From Petasospora fabianii (Eukaryota > Ascomycota > Saccharomycetes > Phaffomycetales > Wickerhamomycetaceae), in assembly GCA_022641835.1 (NCBI GenBank), contig CP048715.1, positions 3,064,647 through 3,128,646 of the forward strand: DNA of 64,000 nucleotides, in the 5' to 3' direction. How positions within the stretch are numbered: the stretch's first letter is position 1; every line of letters starts with the position of its first letter. This document shows, one piece after another, positions 20,858 to 31,967 of this stretch. Below the pieces are notes generated by a model, which was given only the letters and a program-made list of their open reading frames with translations, did not search any database and was not told where the DNA came from. The translations under genes and the position numbers were made by a program.

Positions 20858-21933
20858 TCATTGAAGAGACAGCAAAGACTGTTCGGTCAATGCTTGTCTA
20901 CAAAGTGGACATTCTGGATGTTGTCTGCTCCAGTCAGAGATACAAGACCAACAGAAGATATGGCCACATGGTGCACAGGCTGGATCAGTCATGTAGCTGA
21001 GACAAAGCATGCACTTTCTTGAACTTTCCGGAATGAACTTGAGCAATTTTGGATTTGATAGGTCGAGCCCGTTTGTAGTGGTATTAGCTGGGACACCTCT
21101 AATCTCATTTGAGCGTAACGTCTTCTCATTCACTTCGTCATAATCATCATCATCTTGTTGTACAAACTCCTTCACTTTGCTGGTTACCTTGAATGCAATC
21201 TGTGCAAGTATCAGGCCACCAAGAAGTTCATATCCACCTCTTGAAAGCTGCTCGTTTTTATCAACCTTGTGGCCAAACACATATCTCATGCCAAATACTC
21301 TCTTTGATAGATTGTAGAAAGCACCATTCAGGTAGAATGTAGCCAGGTGAATACTTAGCAATGTATCCATAACTTTGGCATAGCTCAAACTACCCACGAA
21401 TGCCCTCAACCCTTTCTTTTGCTTCTTTGGCTTGTCATCAATCTCATTTTCCAACACATCAGAATTGGCAAGTTTCTTGACTAATTTCGTAGCATAGTAT
21501 GGCAACACGGCATACGCAAGAATAAATCCAAGTCGTCTTTTCAACTTTGGAATCTGTCTTCCGTCTCGTGTAACATATATCAGATCTGTGTATTCCTCAC
21601 CGAGTGTTCTGGATCCCAGGAGAGTCGTCAAACCAAGGTAGAGAGCCTTAGCGATGACTGTGAGCTCTTCTGGGTGCGTGTGGATAAACCTTTGACTTGT
21701 GAGAATCTGCAGTGTATCCTGGAGCTTACCTCGGACAATGGACTCGAGATATGAATCCTTTTGATGGGCTCTCACTGGTGATAAAGTGTTAGGAGAGCCA
21801 TTTATTGTTAAAGAGCGGGGAAATAATACATACCAATGCTAGGAGCATCTGCAAAGGGAAGCATTGGCTCCTGTGGAGTGGTGTCAGTCGCTGTGGAGTC
21901 TGATTCCACATGGACACTTTTATTCTTGTTCAT
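20858..21933 (-). CDS. PEX10: Peroxisomal RING E3 ligase subunit (two exons)
   Basis: Exon 1 (21834-21933) and exon 2 (20858-21774) join to a 338-residue protein, almost the yeast length (337). Splicing restores the family signature FADAPSIVRAHQKD across the junction. Pex10 forms the Pex2-Pex10-Pex12 ubiquitin ligase/retrotranslocon in the peroxisomal membrane, which recycles the import receptor Pex5. The N-terminal domain contains RTLGEEYTDLIYVTRDGR and hydrophobic segments. The C-terminus is a RING (CMLC-LSYMTDP-CAPCGHIFC-WSC ... CPLC). The 59-nt intron has donor GTATGT, branch site CCTAAC and acceptor CAG. Exon 1 starts at the only suitable ATG; the longer frame begins with TTG. Confidence 0.95.
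21775..21833 (-). other. PEX10 intron (59 nt)
   Basis: The donor GTATGT begins at 21833, CTAAC lies 13 nt before the acceptor, and the intron ends CAG at 21775. Phase and restored protein identity support it. Confidence 0.92.
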
Positions 21934-22443
21934 AATGAGCTGGGTCAGAGTCTGTTGTTCCCTCAAAGTGCTGCTATGACACAACAAAGATGTTGAGGAC
22001 TGGGGAAGTGTTGCCAACTATGGTCAAGGTCGCGGCCTCGGCTTTTCCAAAAGAGCAAGAAAATCGCCTCATTGGGCAAGTACCGAAAGTGTATAAACGA
22101 ACTAGAGCATATGGTAATTCGCTCAAAACGAACCCACGCAGAGCCACGGAGCCTTTTGTTTTTCTTATCGAGGTATAGGAAGGAACATAGAGAATGAGAA
22201 ATTCACTGTAGATTCAAGACAGAGGCGCTGTTGACTGGGTTCCTCGAAGCGGTTGACTCCGGCCAAAGCGGAATTGCCCGAATCGGACAAAGGTCCGAAG
22301 TGCGCATAGATAAGCTGTTTGTTGTGTTGAGTTCAGCCATTAGCTGATAAATAGGCTGTGCTGCCCACCCGAGACCCCACAGTTGTACCATACAACTTGT
22401 CAGCGGTATATGAATTGACAGAAGGACGTCAATTGCCCGTACA
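21934..22443. other. Divergent promoter between PEX10 and CPS1
   Basis: About 510 bases between two divergent starts. No further gene is visible. Confidence 0.5.
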
Positions 22444-24177
22444 ATGTCCCAATTCAACGACTACACTAGCCTGGACGAGAAGGCTTTGGCCCCTCAGCCA
22501 CACAAGAAGAAGCTGACGCCATGGTACCAACGTACAGCCATTGCACTCACTGGGCTTCTCGCTCTCTCCGGTGTTTACCACCACGTCCAGAAGCAAAATG
22601 CCGAAGTTTCTGCTTTCGAGGCTATCACCGTCCCTGAAATAACTGCCATCCGTCCTGAGTCTTATCTTCACGACGACTCCCCATTGAAGTTCATTCTCAA
22701 GGACCCTGGATTCCGTTCTAAAGCTGCTGGCATCTTGTCTGGATCTCTCCAGATTGAGACAGAATCTTATGACGACAATCCAGATCCAGCCGACGACATG
22801 ACCCCATGGAAGAAGTTCTTTGCCTTCCATGGCTACTTGGAGAGACAGTTCCCATTGGTGCACAAGAACCTCAAGGTTGAGACTGTCAACCATGTCAACT
22901 TACTCTACACATGGGAGGGCTCTGACCCATCGCTCAAGCCATTGATGTTGACTGCCCACCAGGATGTGGTTCCTGTTGATAAGGAGTCTGCTGGTGAGTG
23001 GACTTACCCACCATACTCGGGTCACTACGATGGTACCACCATCTGGGGAAGAGGTGCCCAAGACTGCAAGAACTTGTTGATCGCTGAGTTGCAGGCTGTG
23101 GAGAAGTTGCTTGAGACTGGTTTCACTCCAAAGAGAACAGTCATCTTGGCTTTCGGTAACGATGAGGAGAGTGGTGGACAAGGTGCTTCATACTTGAACC
23201 ACACACTCACTGAGAGATACGGTGAGGACTCTATCTACGCCGTCGTTGATGAAGGTTTGCCAATGGTCAACGTTGGTGGTGAGTGGTTTGCTCTCCCAGG
23301 TGTTAGCGAGAAGGGCCACTTGGACATTTATATTGCCTTGACCATGAATGGTGGCCATTCTAGTACTCCACCTGACCACACTGCCATTGGAGTTATGGGT
23401 GAACTCATCACCTCCTTGGAAGCTAACCCATTCACTCCTTACTTGCCAAACGATTCGCCAGTCATGCAGATGCTTGAAACCTTCGCTGCTACCATTCCAG
23501 AGTGGCCAGAGTCCCTGAAGAAAGACGTTGCTAATGCAAAGAAGGACCCAGCTGCTAAGAAACGTGTCTTGGAATGGATGGCTACTAGTAAGGAGCTCAA
23601 GTTCCTAGTTCAGACCTCCCAGGCTATTGATATCATTCACGGTGGTGTCAAAGCAAACGCTTTGCCAGAGTACGTCACCTTGCTTGTCAACCACAGAATC
23701 ATTCTCGAGAGTACTGTTGACGAGACCGTTGACCGCTTGTTCACCATCATGAACCCAATTGCTAAGAAGTACGGCCTTCATGTCTTTTACGACGAGCAGG
23801 AGATGACACAGCAAGACCTGTTTGTCGCCGAGGGATATTTCAATGTTTCTCTTGAAGGTGCTATCAATGCCCTCCCAATCGCCCCTTCATCAGGCCCAGT
23901 CTGGGATCTCTTGACCGGTACTCTCAAGCACGTCTTTGAAGATGAGGTCTTCGAGAATCAGACACTTCACTTTGCTCCAAATATTCTTGTTGGTAACACT
24001 GACACCAAGAGATACACTGGTCTCACCAGAAACCTTTACCGTTTCCAAGCTACTCGTGTCATTGATGCCAACACTGGTCTTCACAGTATCGATGAGCACA
24101 TTGGTATCGACCAGCATCTGGAGACCATGGCCTTCTTGTATGAGTACATCCAGAATGTCGATGCTACCACTGATTGA
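22444..24177 (+). CDS. CPS1: Vacuolar carboxypeptidase S (M20 metallopeptidase)
   Basis: A 577-residue type II membrane protein, the yeast length. A short cytosolic tail rich in Lys is followed by a signal anchor at about residues 32-46 (TAIALTGLLALSGVYH) and a lumenal M20 peptidase domain. Zinc ligand and catalytic motifs are seen: TAHQDVVPVD, WGRGAQDCKN and FGNDEESGGQGA. The enzyme releases C-terminal residues from peptides in the vacuole and is sorted through the multivesicular body pathway by ubiquitination of its N-terminal tail. Codon bias is strong, suggesting high expression. Confidence 0.95.
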   Translation: MSQFNDYTSLDEKALAPQPHKKKLTPWYQRTAIALTGLLALSGVYHHVQKQNAEVSAFEAITVPEITAIRPESYLHDDSPLKFILKDPGFRSKAAGILSGSLQIETESYDDNPDPADDMTPWKKFFAFHGYLERQFPLVHKNLKVETVNHVNLLYTWEGSDPSLKPLMLTAHQDVVPVDKESAGEWTYPPYSGHYDGTTIWGRGAQDCKNLLIAELQAVEKLLETGFTPKRTVILAFGNDEESGGQGASYLNHTLTERYGEDSIYAVVDEGLPMVNVGGEWFALPGVSEKGHLDIYIALTMNGGHSSTPPDHTAIGVMGELITSLEANPFTPYLPNDSPVMQMLETFAATIPEWPESLKKDVANAKKDPAAKKRVLEWMATSKELKFLVQTSQAIDIIHGGVKANALPEYVTLLVNHRIILESTVDETVDRLFTIMNPIAKKYGLHVFYDEQEMTQQDLFVAEGYFNVSLEGAINALPIAPSSGPVWDLLTGTLKHVFEDEVFENQTLHFAPNILVGNTDTKRYTGLTRNLYRFQATRVIDANTGLHSIDEHIGIDQHLETMAFLYEYIQNVDATTD

Positions 24178-24343
24178 TCGTTTCAGTACTCGGTTTCAAA
24201 GAGCAAGCACCTACAAGCTGAGCGAATACCGCGTTACACCTTACACTAGTAGTAATATTAATACAAATATATTACATGGTCAATACAGAACAGTTGATTA
24301 TAGGTCATGCGCGTTGCAAATGCCATTAAAAACCCAGCCACAT

Positions 24344-27202
24344 TTATATGTCCATGTTAGCACCGTTTTGGGCCTGTCTAGAGTCACCATTCGAGTCAAT
24401 TACCCTGTACAAGAAATCATCTAGGAATTGGGTACTTGAAGTGTCCACATTATTCAGTCCAGCAATATCTTTCAAGAAGCCGTCACCTCCATTTGGACCT
24501 GAAGATGGATCATATCCAGAGCGAGAAAGAACGTCCTCTGGGACAGCCGACATGTTGTCAACTTTCGGAAACAGCCAATCCTGGAACCTCAGAATGTTCT
24601 CAAAGTTTTGCTGAGTGTTAATACGTTCCTTAGCAGTGTGCGATGATGAATCGGACTCATTGCCATCAACCGTCTCAGGCAGGTGTTGGGTCACATCCAA
24701 CATGTTCTGCAAGATGTCAGCATAGCGCTTTGACTGAGGATCAATACGACCATAGTGAACAAGGACCTTAATCACTGACGCCATAGCATGTGAAAGCATT
24801 GCATCTGGATCAACGTTAATCTGTGGATCATTCTTGAACATCTCCACATCGATGCCCTTGAGCTTCAAGAGCAACAGCAAGCCAAGAACCAAGCCAGCGT
24901 GGAAAGTGCATGAGACGAGAGACATTGGCTTGAATGGGTGAATGTTCTGATAGTAGCAATATTCGACAATCTTGACAATAAGAAGTGAGGACTTGATGCA
25001 TGATTGATAGAAGTTCTCAAGGTGTGGGAAGTTCCTTGATGATGCGTCGTAATTCACAAGACCGAGCTTGTGTAAAACAACAAAGTGGAAGAAAGGTCTC
25101 GAGAGAAGAATGATACCATGAAGGTAGATGACGTGCGGAAGCAAGTATTTGTGGTCCACAGGGGCTGGGTAGTTTTCTGCAGAGACAGGCTTGATTGGGT
25201 TCTTCAGTGTGAAGACCTTGAGATCGACAGCAATATTGAGGGCTATCTTCAATGTGACACATGGGTTGTAGTAGACGTCTTCCAGAATCTTACTGTTAAG
25301 CCTGCAAACCTTCATCAGTTTGCCTTGGTAGTCATCAATGCTGTCGATGGATTTGATGTCATCCCACTCTTGTAAACGAATTGTCATTGCCCTGCCCAGG
25401 TGAACCGATGAGAGAGTATCCATGATGTACAAACTTCTGAATAGCTTGCGCCTGTGAAGGATCACCTTTGGATCTTTGTAAGACTCGTTAACGAATCTTC
25501 TGTGAAGGCCAAGACCCAGCGCGTAACGAATGGCAGATCCCAGCTTAATCCAAGCCGTGTTCTTATGGCCAGTAAATTGATAGAAGAAGAAGATAAGGAG
25601 GTATGCTTCAGCCATCCAGATATTATCGTCCTCAGCGGAAGTGTTCAATATGGTCATTGCTGTTTCAAAGTACACCATTGGATCAGTGAAGTAGTTTTCT
25701 GGGAAAGGGAACAGCTTTTTGGAGATTTCAGCACTAGAATACACCGATGCAATTGCAAGCACCAAATACAGCACGCAAAAATCATGTGGATGATCCGTTG
25801 CGACATTTTCAGAAGAATAGACTCTATCAACCAGACTCAATAACGAATCGTGGTCAAGCACATAGAGCACATTGTTCAAGTTGTTCAAATAAGTCGTCAC
25901 GAGGTAGTCAGTGTATGATCTCTCTGGTAGCTTGTCAAACTGCCTTGGTTTCAATGAAAGGGTAGGACTATCGACGAATGTAAATCTTTCTGGGTCATTA
26001 GAGAACTTTTGTCCTCCAAGAACTTTAAAAAATAGCTTGCGACATTGGAGAAGGTATGATGTACCGGAACTCTCACCTATGTAACGAGGATTTTCAGCTT
26101 GATCAAACAATAGACGCCAATTAGTATCATTACCCGTAGAGATGGTGTAGTTACTGTATGACTCGTCTTGAACATCATTTGGATGAATATTCAATGGGAA
26201 ACTGAGAAGAGGCTGAAGTGATGCTGGAATTTGTGATGATTTGCTTGATCTCGGGTGATTTCCTGGAACAGGTGTTGGTGTTCCTGATGGCAACCCAGAG
26301 TTTGAACGTGGAAGTGGCGCATGTTGTTGAGATGGTTGTTTGTAGGCCATTCCGAGTGGTGTTGTATCTCTTTGAGGCATTGGGGATGTAACCGGAACAC
26401 TGTACTGCTGCACATATGGAGATTGGCCCTGAAGCTGGGGTTGTGTAAGCCGTGTGTCCATGGAAGATGTGTTTGGTTGAAGCTGGTTGTTGTATGGGTA
26501 TGGAGAAGAGTTATAGCCCATCGCCTGTTGCCGAGATGATGGTGGCTGCTGGTTTTGTGCCGGATGCGAGTTGAATGTATTGGTCGGCTGTTGGTACTGC
26601 TGCTGCTGTGGCTGCTGCTGTGGCTGCTGTTGTTGCTGTTGTTGTTGCTGCTGTTGTTGTTGTTGTTGCTGCTGTTGTTGTTCCTGCTGCTGCTGCTGAG
26701 TGTAACCTGGTTGAGGAGGGTCTTGCCATTGATACTTGGCAAAGTGCTGCTGATGCTGCTGAAATGTCAACGCTGCAGAGCTAGCGGAATCTGCCTCTCG
26801 AGGAGTGTGCTGATGAGTGATGCTGTGATTCTGACTGTCGTTACCATGACCATTGTTATGCAACGGGGTCTCCCGTAGTGGATGCAATGGGGAGCCGATG
26901 GATGCATTACTTGGGGAGCCACTCGTCATGGATATGCCATCCTCAATGTGCTTGCGGGAGGGCTTGAGCACACGTCTGTCAATAGAAGTATAGAGACACT
27001 CGAGGTCCTTGGCTGTACAGAGGTTGCAGGGCTTCTGTCCATTGCATTTTTGCTTTCGTTTCTTGCAGACGTCGCAGGCCTGGGCCACCTTCTTGCGTCG
27101 CTCTGGGGGTATGACACGCGAGTTTTTACGCTTGTGCTGGACGGCGCTCACGTCGATCGGGTTGCCTGCGTAAGTGACCTGTCCACGGCCGTAGTCACTC
27201 AT
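24344..27202 (-). CDS. Zn(II)2Cys6 transcription factor with long poly-Gln tract
   Basis: A 952-residue regulator. The binuclear zinc cluster is at residues 43-69 (C-x2-C-x6-C-x5-C-x2-C-x6-C), preceded by a basic stretch (PPERRKKVAQA). A very Gln-rich region follows, with an almost uninterrupted run of about 40 Gln encoded by mixed CAA/CAG near 26590-26700. A fungal-specific transcription factor domain comes next (YLLIFFFYQFTGHKNTAWI, GLGLHRRFVNESY). The C-terminus is acidic and Asn-rich. I cannot assign it to a named S. cerevisiae factor. It is divergent from the hexose transporter gene across 3.07 kb; a regulatory link is possible but not shown. Confidence 0.85.
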   Translation of the reverse strand: MSDYGRGQVTYAGNPIDVSAVQHKRKNSRVIPPERRKKVAQACDVCKKRKQKCNGQKPCNLCTAKDLECLYTSIDRRVLKPSRKHIEDGISMTSGSPSNASIGSPLHPLRETPLHNNGHGNDSQNHSITHQHTPREADSASSAALTFQQHQQHFAKYQWQDPPQPGYTQQQQQEQQQQQQQQQQQQQQQQQQQPQQQPQQQQYQQPTNTFNSHPAQNQQPPSSRQQAMGYNSSPYPYNNQLQPNTSSMDTRLTQPQLQGQSPYVQQYSVPVTSPMPQRDTTPLGMAYKQPSQQHAPLPRSNSGLPSGTPTPVPGNHPRSSKSSQIPASLQPLLSFPLNIHPNDVQDESYSNYTISTGNDTNWRLLFDQAENPRYIGESSGTSYLLQCRKLFFKVLGGQKFSNDPERFTFVDSPTLSLKPRQFDKLPERSYTDYLVTTYLNNLNNVLYVLDHDSLLSLVDRVYSSENVATDHPHDFCVLYLVLAIASVYSSAEISKKLFPFPENYFTDPMVYFETAMTILNTSAEDDNIWMAEAYLLIFFFYQFTGHKNTAWIKLGSAIRYALGLGLHRRFVNESYKDPKVILHRRKLFRSLYIMDTLSSVHLGRAMTIRLQEWDDIKSIDSIDDYQGKLMKVCRLNSKILEDVYYNPCVTLKIALNIAVDLKVFTLKNPIKPVSAENYPAPVDHKYLLPHVIYLHGIILLSRPFFHFVVLHKLGLVNYDASSRNFPHLENFYQSCIKSSLLIVKIVEYCYYQNIHPFKPMSLVSCTFHAGLVLGLLLLLKLKGIDVEMFKNDPQINVDPDAMLSHAMASVIKVLVHYGRIDPQSKRYADILQNMLDVTQHLPETVDGNESDSSSHTAKERINTQQNFENILRFQDWLFPKVDNMSAVPEDVLSRSGYDPSSGPNGGDGFLKDIAGLNNVDTSSTQFLDDFLYRVIDSNGDSRQAQNGANMDI
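26590..26700. repeat. CAG/CAA (Gln) trinucleotide tract inside the Zn2Cys6 gene
   Basis: On the plus strand this reads as runs of ctg/ttg triplets, the complement of mixed CAG and CAA codons. Mixed codons suggest a selected or aged Gln tract rather than a fresh pure-repeat expansion. Confidence 0.8.
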
Positions 27203-29084
27203 GGCAGAGTTGACGGGGAGTAGTTGTTGACGGTGGGCACGAGATGGTGAGTCTGGAGCGCCGGACGAAACGGGGCAGCGATAAGGGAGGGTGCGGTGGA
27301 GTGCGGCTAATAGCTGGGAGACGCGTTAAAGAGAGCGTACGAGTAGCCGTTAATTAAAACAGGTGGACCGATGTGTGCTGAGGAGCTGTAGGCGGAGCGC
27401 CGTGAGTTGTGTGGCGGTTTCTCCTAGACATGCCCAGGCGTCCTCACCATTTTCGCACTGTTTGTTAGTGAGATTTCGGTGGGTTCGCGATCGTGATTGT
27501 GATTGTGCTGATTGTGGGACGCGTGAGTATCTGGGTCATCAGCTAAGCCAGGAACAACGTTTTGGAGTTTCCTAGCTGAGTGTTTTGTAGGACTAGTGTT
27601 CAAGTGTCTCTTTAAACTTGGTTCAAATCCTGTGCCAGTAGCTGCGCCACCCTGGGTTACATGGCCATCTATTGTTGCCAGACTTGGGACCTCAAAACTC
27701 AGAACTCGACAGCGCGCTCAGGCTGCTATCGATCTGCTCCCTTTGTTGTGGAGCTGGCCGGAATAATTCCTTGGGTCAGGAAGCATATCGCCTCGAAACG
27801 TTCACTTCTTCTTCTGCTACAACTACAATTACTCGAGGTTTTCAACCAAACTGGTAATCTCGAGCAGGGAAAGTCATGTGCGTCAGCATGTGACCTTAAG
27901 GCCGAATTAAGATAATTCTCCGGCGATGAGCCGAATGCCCAACCTCATCAATACCCATCAATGCTGAACCTTGCCTCTTCAACTGCTTACCGCAGTGACA
28001 CAAGATTGCCAAGACTCAGATGAGCCTAATAATCATCACCTGAAAAGATCACCATGACAGTATAAGCCAGGCATAGACACATTTAGTGTACCTCATAGAC
28101 TAGATGATCTTTCATGAATTAAGGGCCCAACAAGTAGAGCCGACATACGCGTACCCCTCAAGGACAATGTGGTACGACCAACGCTTCTCCGCAAACCATC
28201 AAGCAACACAGACACACGACATCACCTGTTGTTCCCCTCTGGCAGATCTGCTCAGTAGAAACATGTAGTACCTGATCAGACACGATACGACTTGATTGAT
28301 CTCCTGATCGCCCCAGGAGCTTGACCCGGCGCCTCCAACCGTCGGCCGAGATTTTGGGACATGACTCCTGGACCCCCAAATCTCCGCCACGCCGCACCCC
28401 AGCCATGGCCCCAGAGGACAGCAGCGTGGGGAGCAGGGCTGGTGATTGACAAGGACAAGGCATCGGAGTTGCTCATGATGTCGAAACCCTTTGATGACGT
28501 GGTGAGGGTATAGATGTGTCCGTGTTGTTACACGATATGATTACTACGTTTCAAAGACCGAGGGCCCCATTTAGCTAAATGGTCAGTTTCAATCGATTGA
28601 GTTGGCGCTCTGCAGTCTAGTATTTAGAGCGATAATCGATGAACAGATGATTACTAGCAAGACTTCCAAACGAGAGACCCCAAGCATTCGAGCCGAAATC
28701 TCAAGCGATCGCCTTCGCATGCGTGTCGCCAGTACTATCACAACTCAACCATTGGCTGGAGGCCATTAGTCCTTTGTTGTTTGAGTAGCCGGTCAGTACT
28801 GTGCGTTTACTGGTCTAGGACTCGGGGGAAATGGGGACATCATCTGCTGGCGAGTGGAGAAATTGAGCCCGAGGTCGTGTGTTTGTTGTGACTCGGATTA
28901 AAACTTTTTCCGGACAGATGCACGTTGACGCACAAGGATTTTCCGGGACATCATAAAAAGTTAAAGACCGGCTGAGAGGGAAATTGAGCTATCCTTGAGT
29001 GCTCCTTCAGCTAGCAATACGGTTTAATCGCCACTTTTTTTTTGTGTTACTTGCTTAGGTGAATCGACTGGCTCAGGATATAAT

Positions 29085-29116
29085 TTAGGCTCTCTCACTA
29101 TTAGGCTCTCTCACTA
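29085..29116. repeat. Direct tandem duplication of a 16-bp unit
   Basis: The unit ttaggctctctcacta is present twice in perfect tandem. It is probably replication slippage; no coding context. Confidence 0.85.
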
Positions 29117-30169
29117 TGCCCACAACCTCCGATGTTCTAGAAAATCGTGCCATCCGGAATAACTCTGCAGCCACCGTATGCATGTCCATCAAAAAGTGGA
29201 ATGTCCTGATGAGCGTGTCGACGCAACCAAGGGCGCTTTGACCTAAGCGGTTGTACCCAAAACACGAGCAAGCTTCTTAGATGCCCCAGCGCAAACGTTT
29301 CTTGTTTGAAGGTGTCCTTCAAGGTTTAGAGGTGGAAAGGCGGTGTGAAATCGGAGCGACAGCAGATTCTGAATTCGATGCAATACTTCTTTTGAGTGCA
29401 CCTTCCTTTTGACCGAGGATAGACATACGCCGCACCAGATTACAAATGAGATGGCGCACTGGCCACCGGCCCCCGGCCACTTGCCACCCTGGCTCAAACG
29501 GCTCTGGTTGGCACAAATGTATGACGGTGCAGGATAGTGTCTGGTGTGCCACTTGTTTTTCCGGACACCATGCACTGGTGGTGTGTGGTGTCCCGTGTTC
29601 GCCGACCCGATTGGTGGAATCCAACTTTCCAGCGCGCAGGCGCTCAAGGACAAAAAAAAGCACCGCTCCGCTCTCCGCCTCACTGTGCTTTCAGGAATGG
29701 CTGGGGCATCTAGACATCGGCAGACAACTGGGGTGGTGTGTGGGACGAAGGATTGGGGTGCGCCGGTCCCGACCCTCTCCGGGGTCAAAGCCCACCAGTA
29801 GAATACCACTTTAACGGCTCATAATAGTGAGCAAGACACAGCTGAACTCCCAACATGGTTCACCACTAATCTAGTCCTGGTTCACCGCGACACACGATAT
29901 GTTTTGTCACCTTTAGAACGTACTCTAAGGTCTCACCGACCAATAAAGACTTCCAGGACAGATGCAGGCTGTCGCGTGGTGTCGTAGTGGCGCGCCAGAA
30001 TCACGGCCCCGGAAAAAGAAAAGCCCACCAGTTCGGCACAGTTTCTCCGGACCCCCTCAACCGTCTCCTGCTTTGTGCATGAAGTTGTCCCGTGGGGTTG
30101 GCCCACCGGTGGACATTTTTCTCCAGCGAGTGGCTGCACCTCGCATTTTCGCCGTCGGCCACTAGAGTG

Positions 30170-30177
30170 TATAAATA
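30170..30177 (+). promoter_or_regulatory. TATA box of hexose transporter gene
   Basis: TATAAATA lies 100 bp before the ATG at 30270, a normal distance for a strongly regulated yeast gene. Confidence 0.6.
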
Positions 30178-30227
30178 TGGCCAGGTTCGCTGCCATGTTT
30201 GCTCCCTCAGACTTTCCCTTAATCCAT

Positions 30228-30256
30228 CACACACACACACACACACAAAAAAAAAA
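30228..30256 (+). repeat. (CA)n followed by poly-A in the 5' leader of the transporter gene
   Basis: A 19-base alternating CA run followed by ten A, starting 42 bases before the ATG, is probably transcribed as part of the 5' UTR. Confidence 0.7.
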
Positions 30257-30269
30257 CTATACATACAAA

Positions 30270-31967
30270 ATGTCTTCTGTCCAAGACCAGGGCCCTGCTC
30301 AGTCCGCGGACGAGAACTACTCCTCTGGTGTCATGACACCAGCCTCCTACGACACCCAGGAGAAGGGTGAGGAGTCCTCTGTCGACCAGCAAAACACCGT
30401 TGAGATCCCAGCCAAGCCAGCTTCTGCCTATATCCTTGTCTCTCTTCTCTGTTTCATGATTGCCTTCGGTGGTTTCGTCTTCGGTTGGGATACAGGTACC
30501 ATTTCCGGTTTCGTTAACATGTCCGACTTCAAGCAGAGATTTGGTCAGGTTAACTCTTCCGGTGAGTACTACCTCTCCAACGTTAGAACCGGTTTGATTG
30601 TCTCCATCTTCAACATTGGTTGTGCTTTCGGTTCCGTCTTTTTGTCCAAGGCCGCTGATCTCTACGGTCGTCGTATCGGTTTGATGATTATGATGGTTAT
30701 CTACGTTGTTGGTATCTTGATCCAAATTACTTCCATTGACAAGTGGTACCAGTACTTCATCGGTAGAATTATCTCCGGTCTTGCTGTCGGTGGTATTGGT
30801 GTCATTTCCCCACTTTTCATCTCTGAATCCGCTCCAAAGCAACTTCGTGGTGCTCTTGTCTCCTCTTACCAGCTTATGATTACATTCGGTATCTTCCTTG
30901 GTTACTGCACCAACTACGGTACCAAGACCTACGATAACTCTGCTCAGTGGAGAGTTGGTCTTGGTTTGTGTTTCTTCTGGGCTTTGCTCATGATCACTGC
31001 CATGATCTTCATGCCAGAGTCTCCAAGATATTTGATTAAGGCTGGTCGTTTGGATGACGCCCGTAAGTCTCTTGCTTACTCTAACAGAGTCTCCCAGGAT
31101 GACCCAGCTATCTTTGCCGAGGTTGAGGAGATCAATGCTGCTATCTTGAAGGAGGATGCTGCTGGTAAGGCTTCCTGGGGTGAGTTGATTACTGGTAAGC
31201 CAAAGATTGGTTACCGTGTCATTTGCGGTGTCTTGCTCATGGCTTTGCAGCAGCTCACTGGTAACAACTACTTCTTCTACTATGGTACCACGATTTTCAA
31301 GGCTGTTGGTTTGGATGACTCTTTCGAGACCTCTATCATTCTTGGTGTTGTTAACTTCTGCTCTACCATGTTGGCTATCTACTCTGTCAACAAGCTTGGT
31401 GGCCGTCGTTCCCTTCTTTACGGATGTGTTGGTATGATTATCTGTTTCGTTATCTTTGCATCCCTTGGTGTCAAATGTCTCTACCCAGACGGTGAGAACC
31501 AGCCTTCTTCGAAGCCAGCTGGTAACGCTATGATTTTCTTCGCCTGTCTCTTCATCTTCTTCTTTGCCACCACCTGGGGTCCATGCTGCTTCGTTGTTGT
31601 CTCTGAGATCTACCCAATTAGAATCAAGTCCAAGGGTATGGGTATCGCCTCCGCTGCCAACTGGCTTTGGGGTTTCCTCATTGCTTTCTTCACCCCATTC
31701 ATTACTTCTGACATTGGCTTCAACTACGGTTATGTCTTCATGGGCTGTTTGATCTTCGCTCTCTTCTTCGTCTACTTCAACATTCCACACACTTCTGGTT
31801 TGACTTTGGAGGAGGTTGATGAGATGTACGCTACTGGTGTCAAGGCTTGGCAATCATCTAACTTTGTTCCAACCAGAAACTTCACTCAGGACTTTGCCTT
31901 CAACAAGGCTAAGGCCACTCAGCACGAGGATGCTGAGGAGATTGCTGCTTCTGAGAACAGTGCTTAA
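30270..31967 (+). CDS. Hexose transporter (MFS sugar porter, Hxt type)
   Basis: A 565-residue 12-TM sugar porter, the usual length of yeast Hxt proteins (about 570). After an acidic N-terminal tail, family motifs follow in order: [60 protein letters not shown] in TM7 and [11 protein letters not shown] at the end of TM12. It should take up glucose and related hexoses at the plasma membrane. The frame extends upstream to an ATG at 30075, but that part covers the TATA box and leader repeat, so the ATG at 30270 (context CAAAATG) is chosen. Codon bias is extreme, implying very high expression. The subtype cannot be fixed from sequence. Confidence 0.94.
   Translation: MSSVQDQGPAQSADENYSSGVMTPASYDTQEKGEESSVDQQNTVEIPAKPASAYILVSLLCFMIAFGGFVFGWDTGTISGFVNMSDFKQRFGQVNSSGEYYLSNVRTGLIVSIFNIGCAFGSVFLSKAADLYGRRIGLMIMMVIYVVGILIQITSIDKWYQYFIGRIISGLAVGGIGVISPLFISESAPKQLRGALVSSYQLMITFGIFLGYCTNYGTKTYDNSAQWRVGLGLCFFWALLMITAMIFMPESPRYLIKAGRLDDARKSLAYSNRVSQDDPAIFAEVEEINAAILKEDAAGKASWGELITGKPKIGYRVICGVLLMALQQLTGNNYFFYYGTTIFKAVGLDDSFETSIILGVVNFCSTMLAIYSVNKLGGRRSLLYGCVGMIICFVIFASLGVKCLYPDGENQPSSKPAGNAMIFFACLFIFFFATTWGPCCFVVVSEIYPIRIKSKGMGIASAANWLWGFLIAFFTPFITSDIGFNYGYVFMGCLIFALFFVYFNIPHTSGLTLEEVDEMYATGVKAWQSSNFVPTRNFTQDFAFNKAKATQHEDAEEIAASENSA

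Larger units (their letters stand above)
27203..30269. other. 3.07-kb divergent intergenic region without a recognisable gene
   Basis: It separates the poly-Gln Zn2Cys6 gene from the hexose transporter. Open frames inside have no family resemblance. A 16-bp tandem duplication lies at 29085-29116. The right end carries the transporter's TATA element (30170-30177) and a CA/poly-A leader tract. The remainder is unexplained. Confidence 0.5.

Noticed and set aside
27615-27640. T-loop-like GGTTCAAATCC suggesting a tRNA
   Set aside because: The flanking bases do not form a T stem, and no acceptor or anticodon arm can be drawn around it.
30219-31853. 544-codon open frame antisense to the hexose transporter
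   Set aside because: Strong codon bias in the transporter avoids TTA, CTA and TCA, which would be stops on the other strand. Similar antisense frames oppose MET17, the aquaporin and QCR2. The translated product is low-complexity with no family resemblance.
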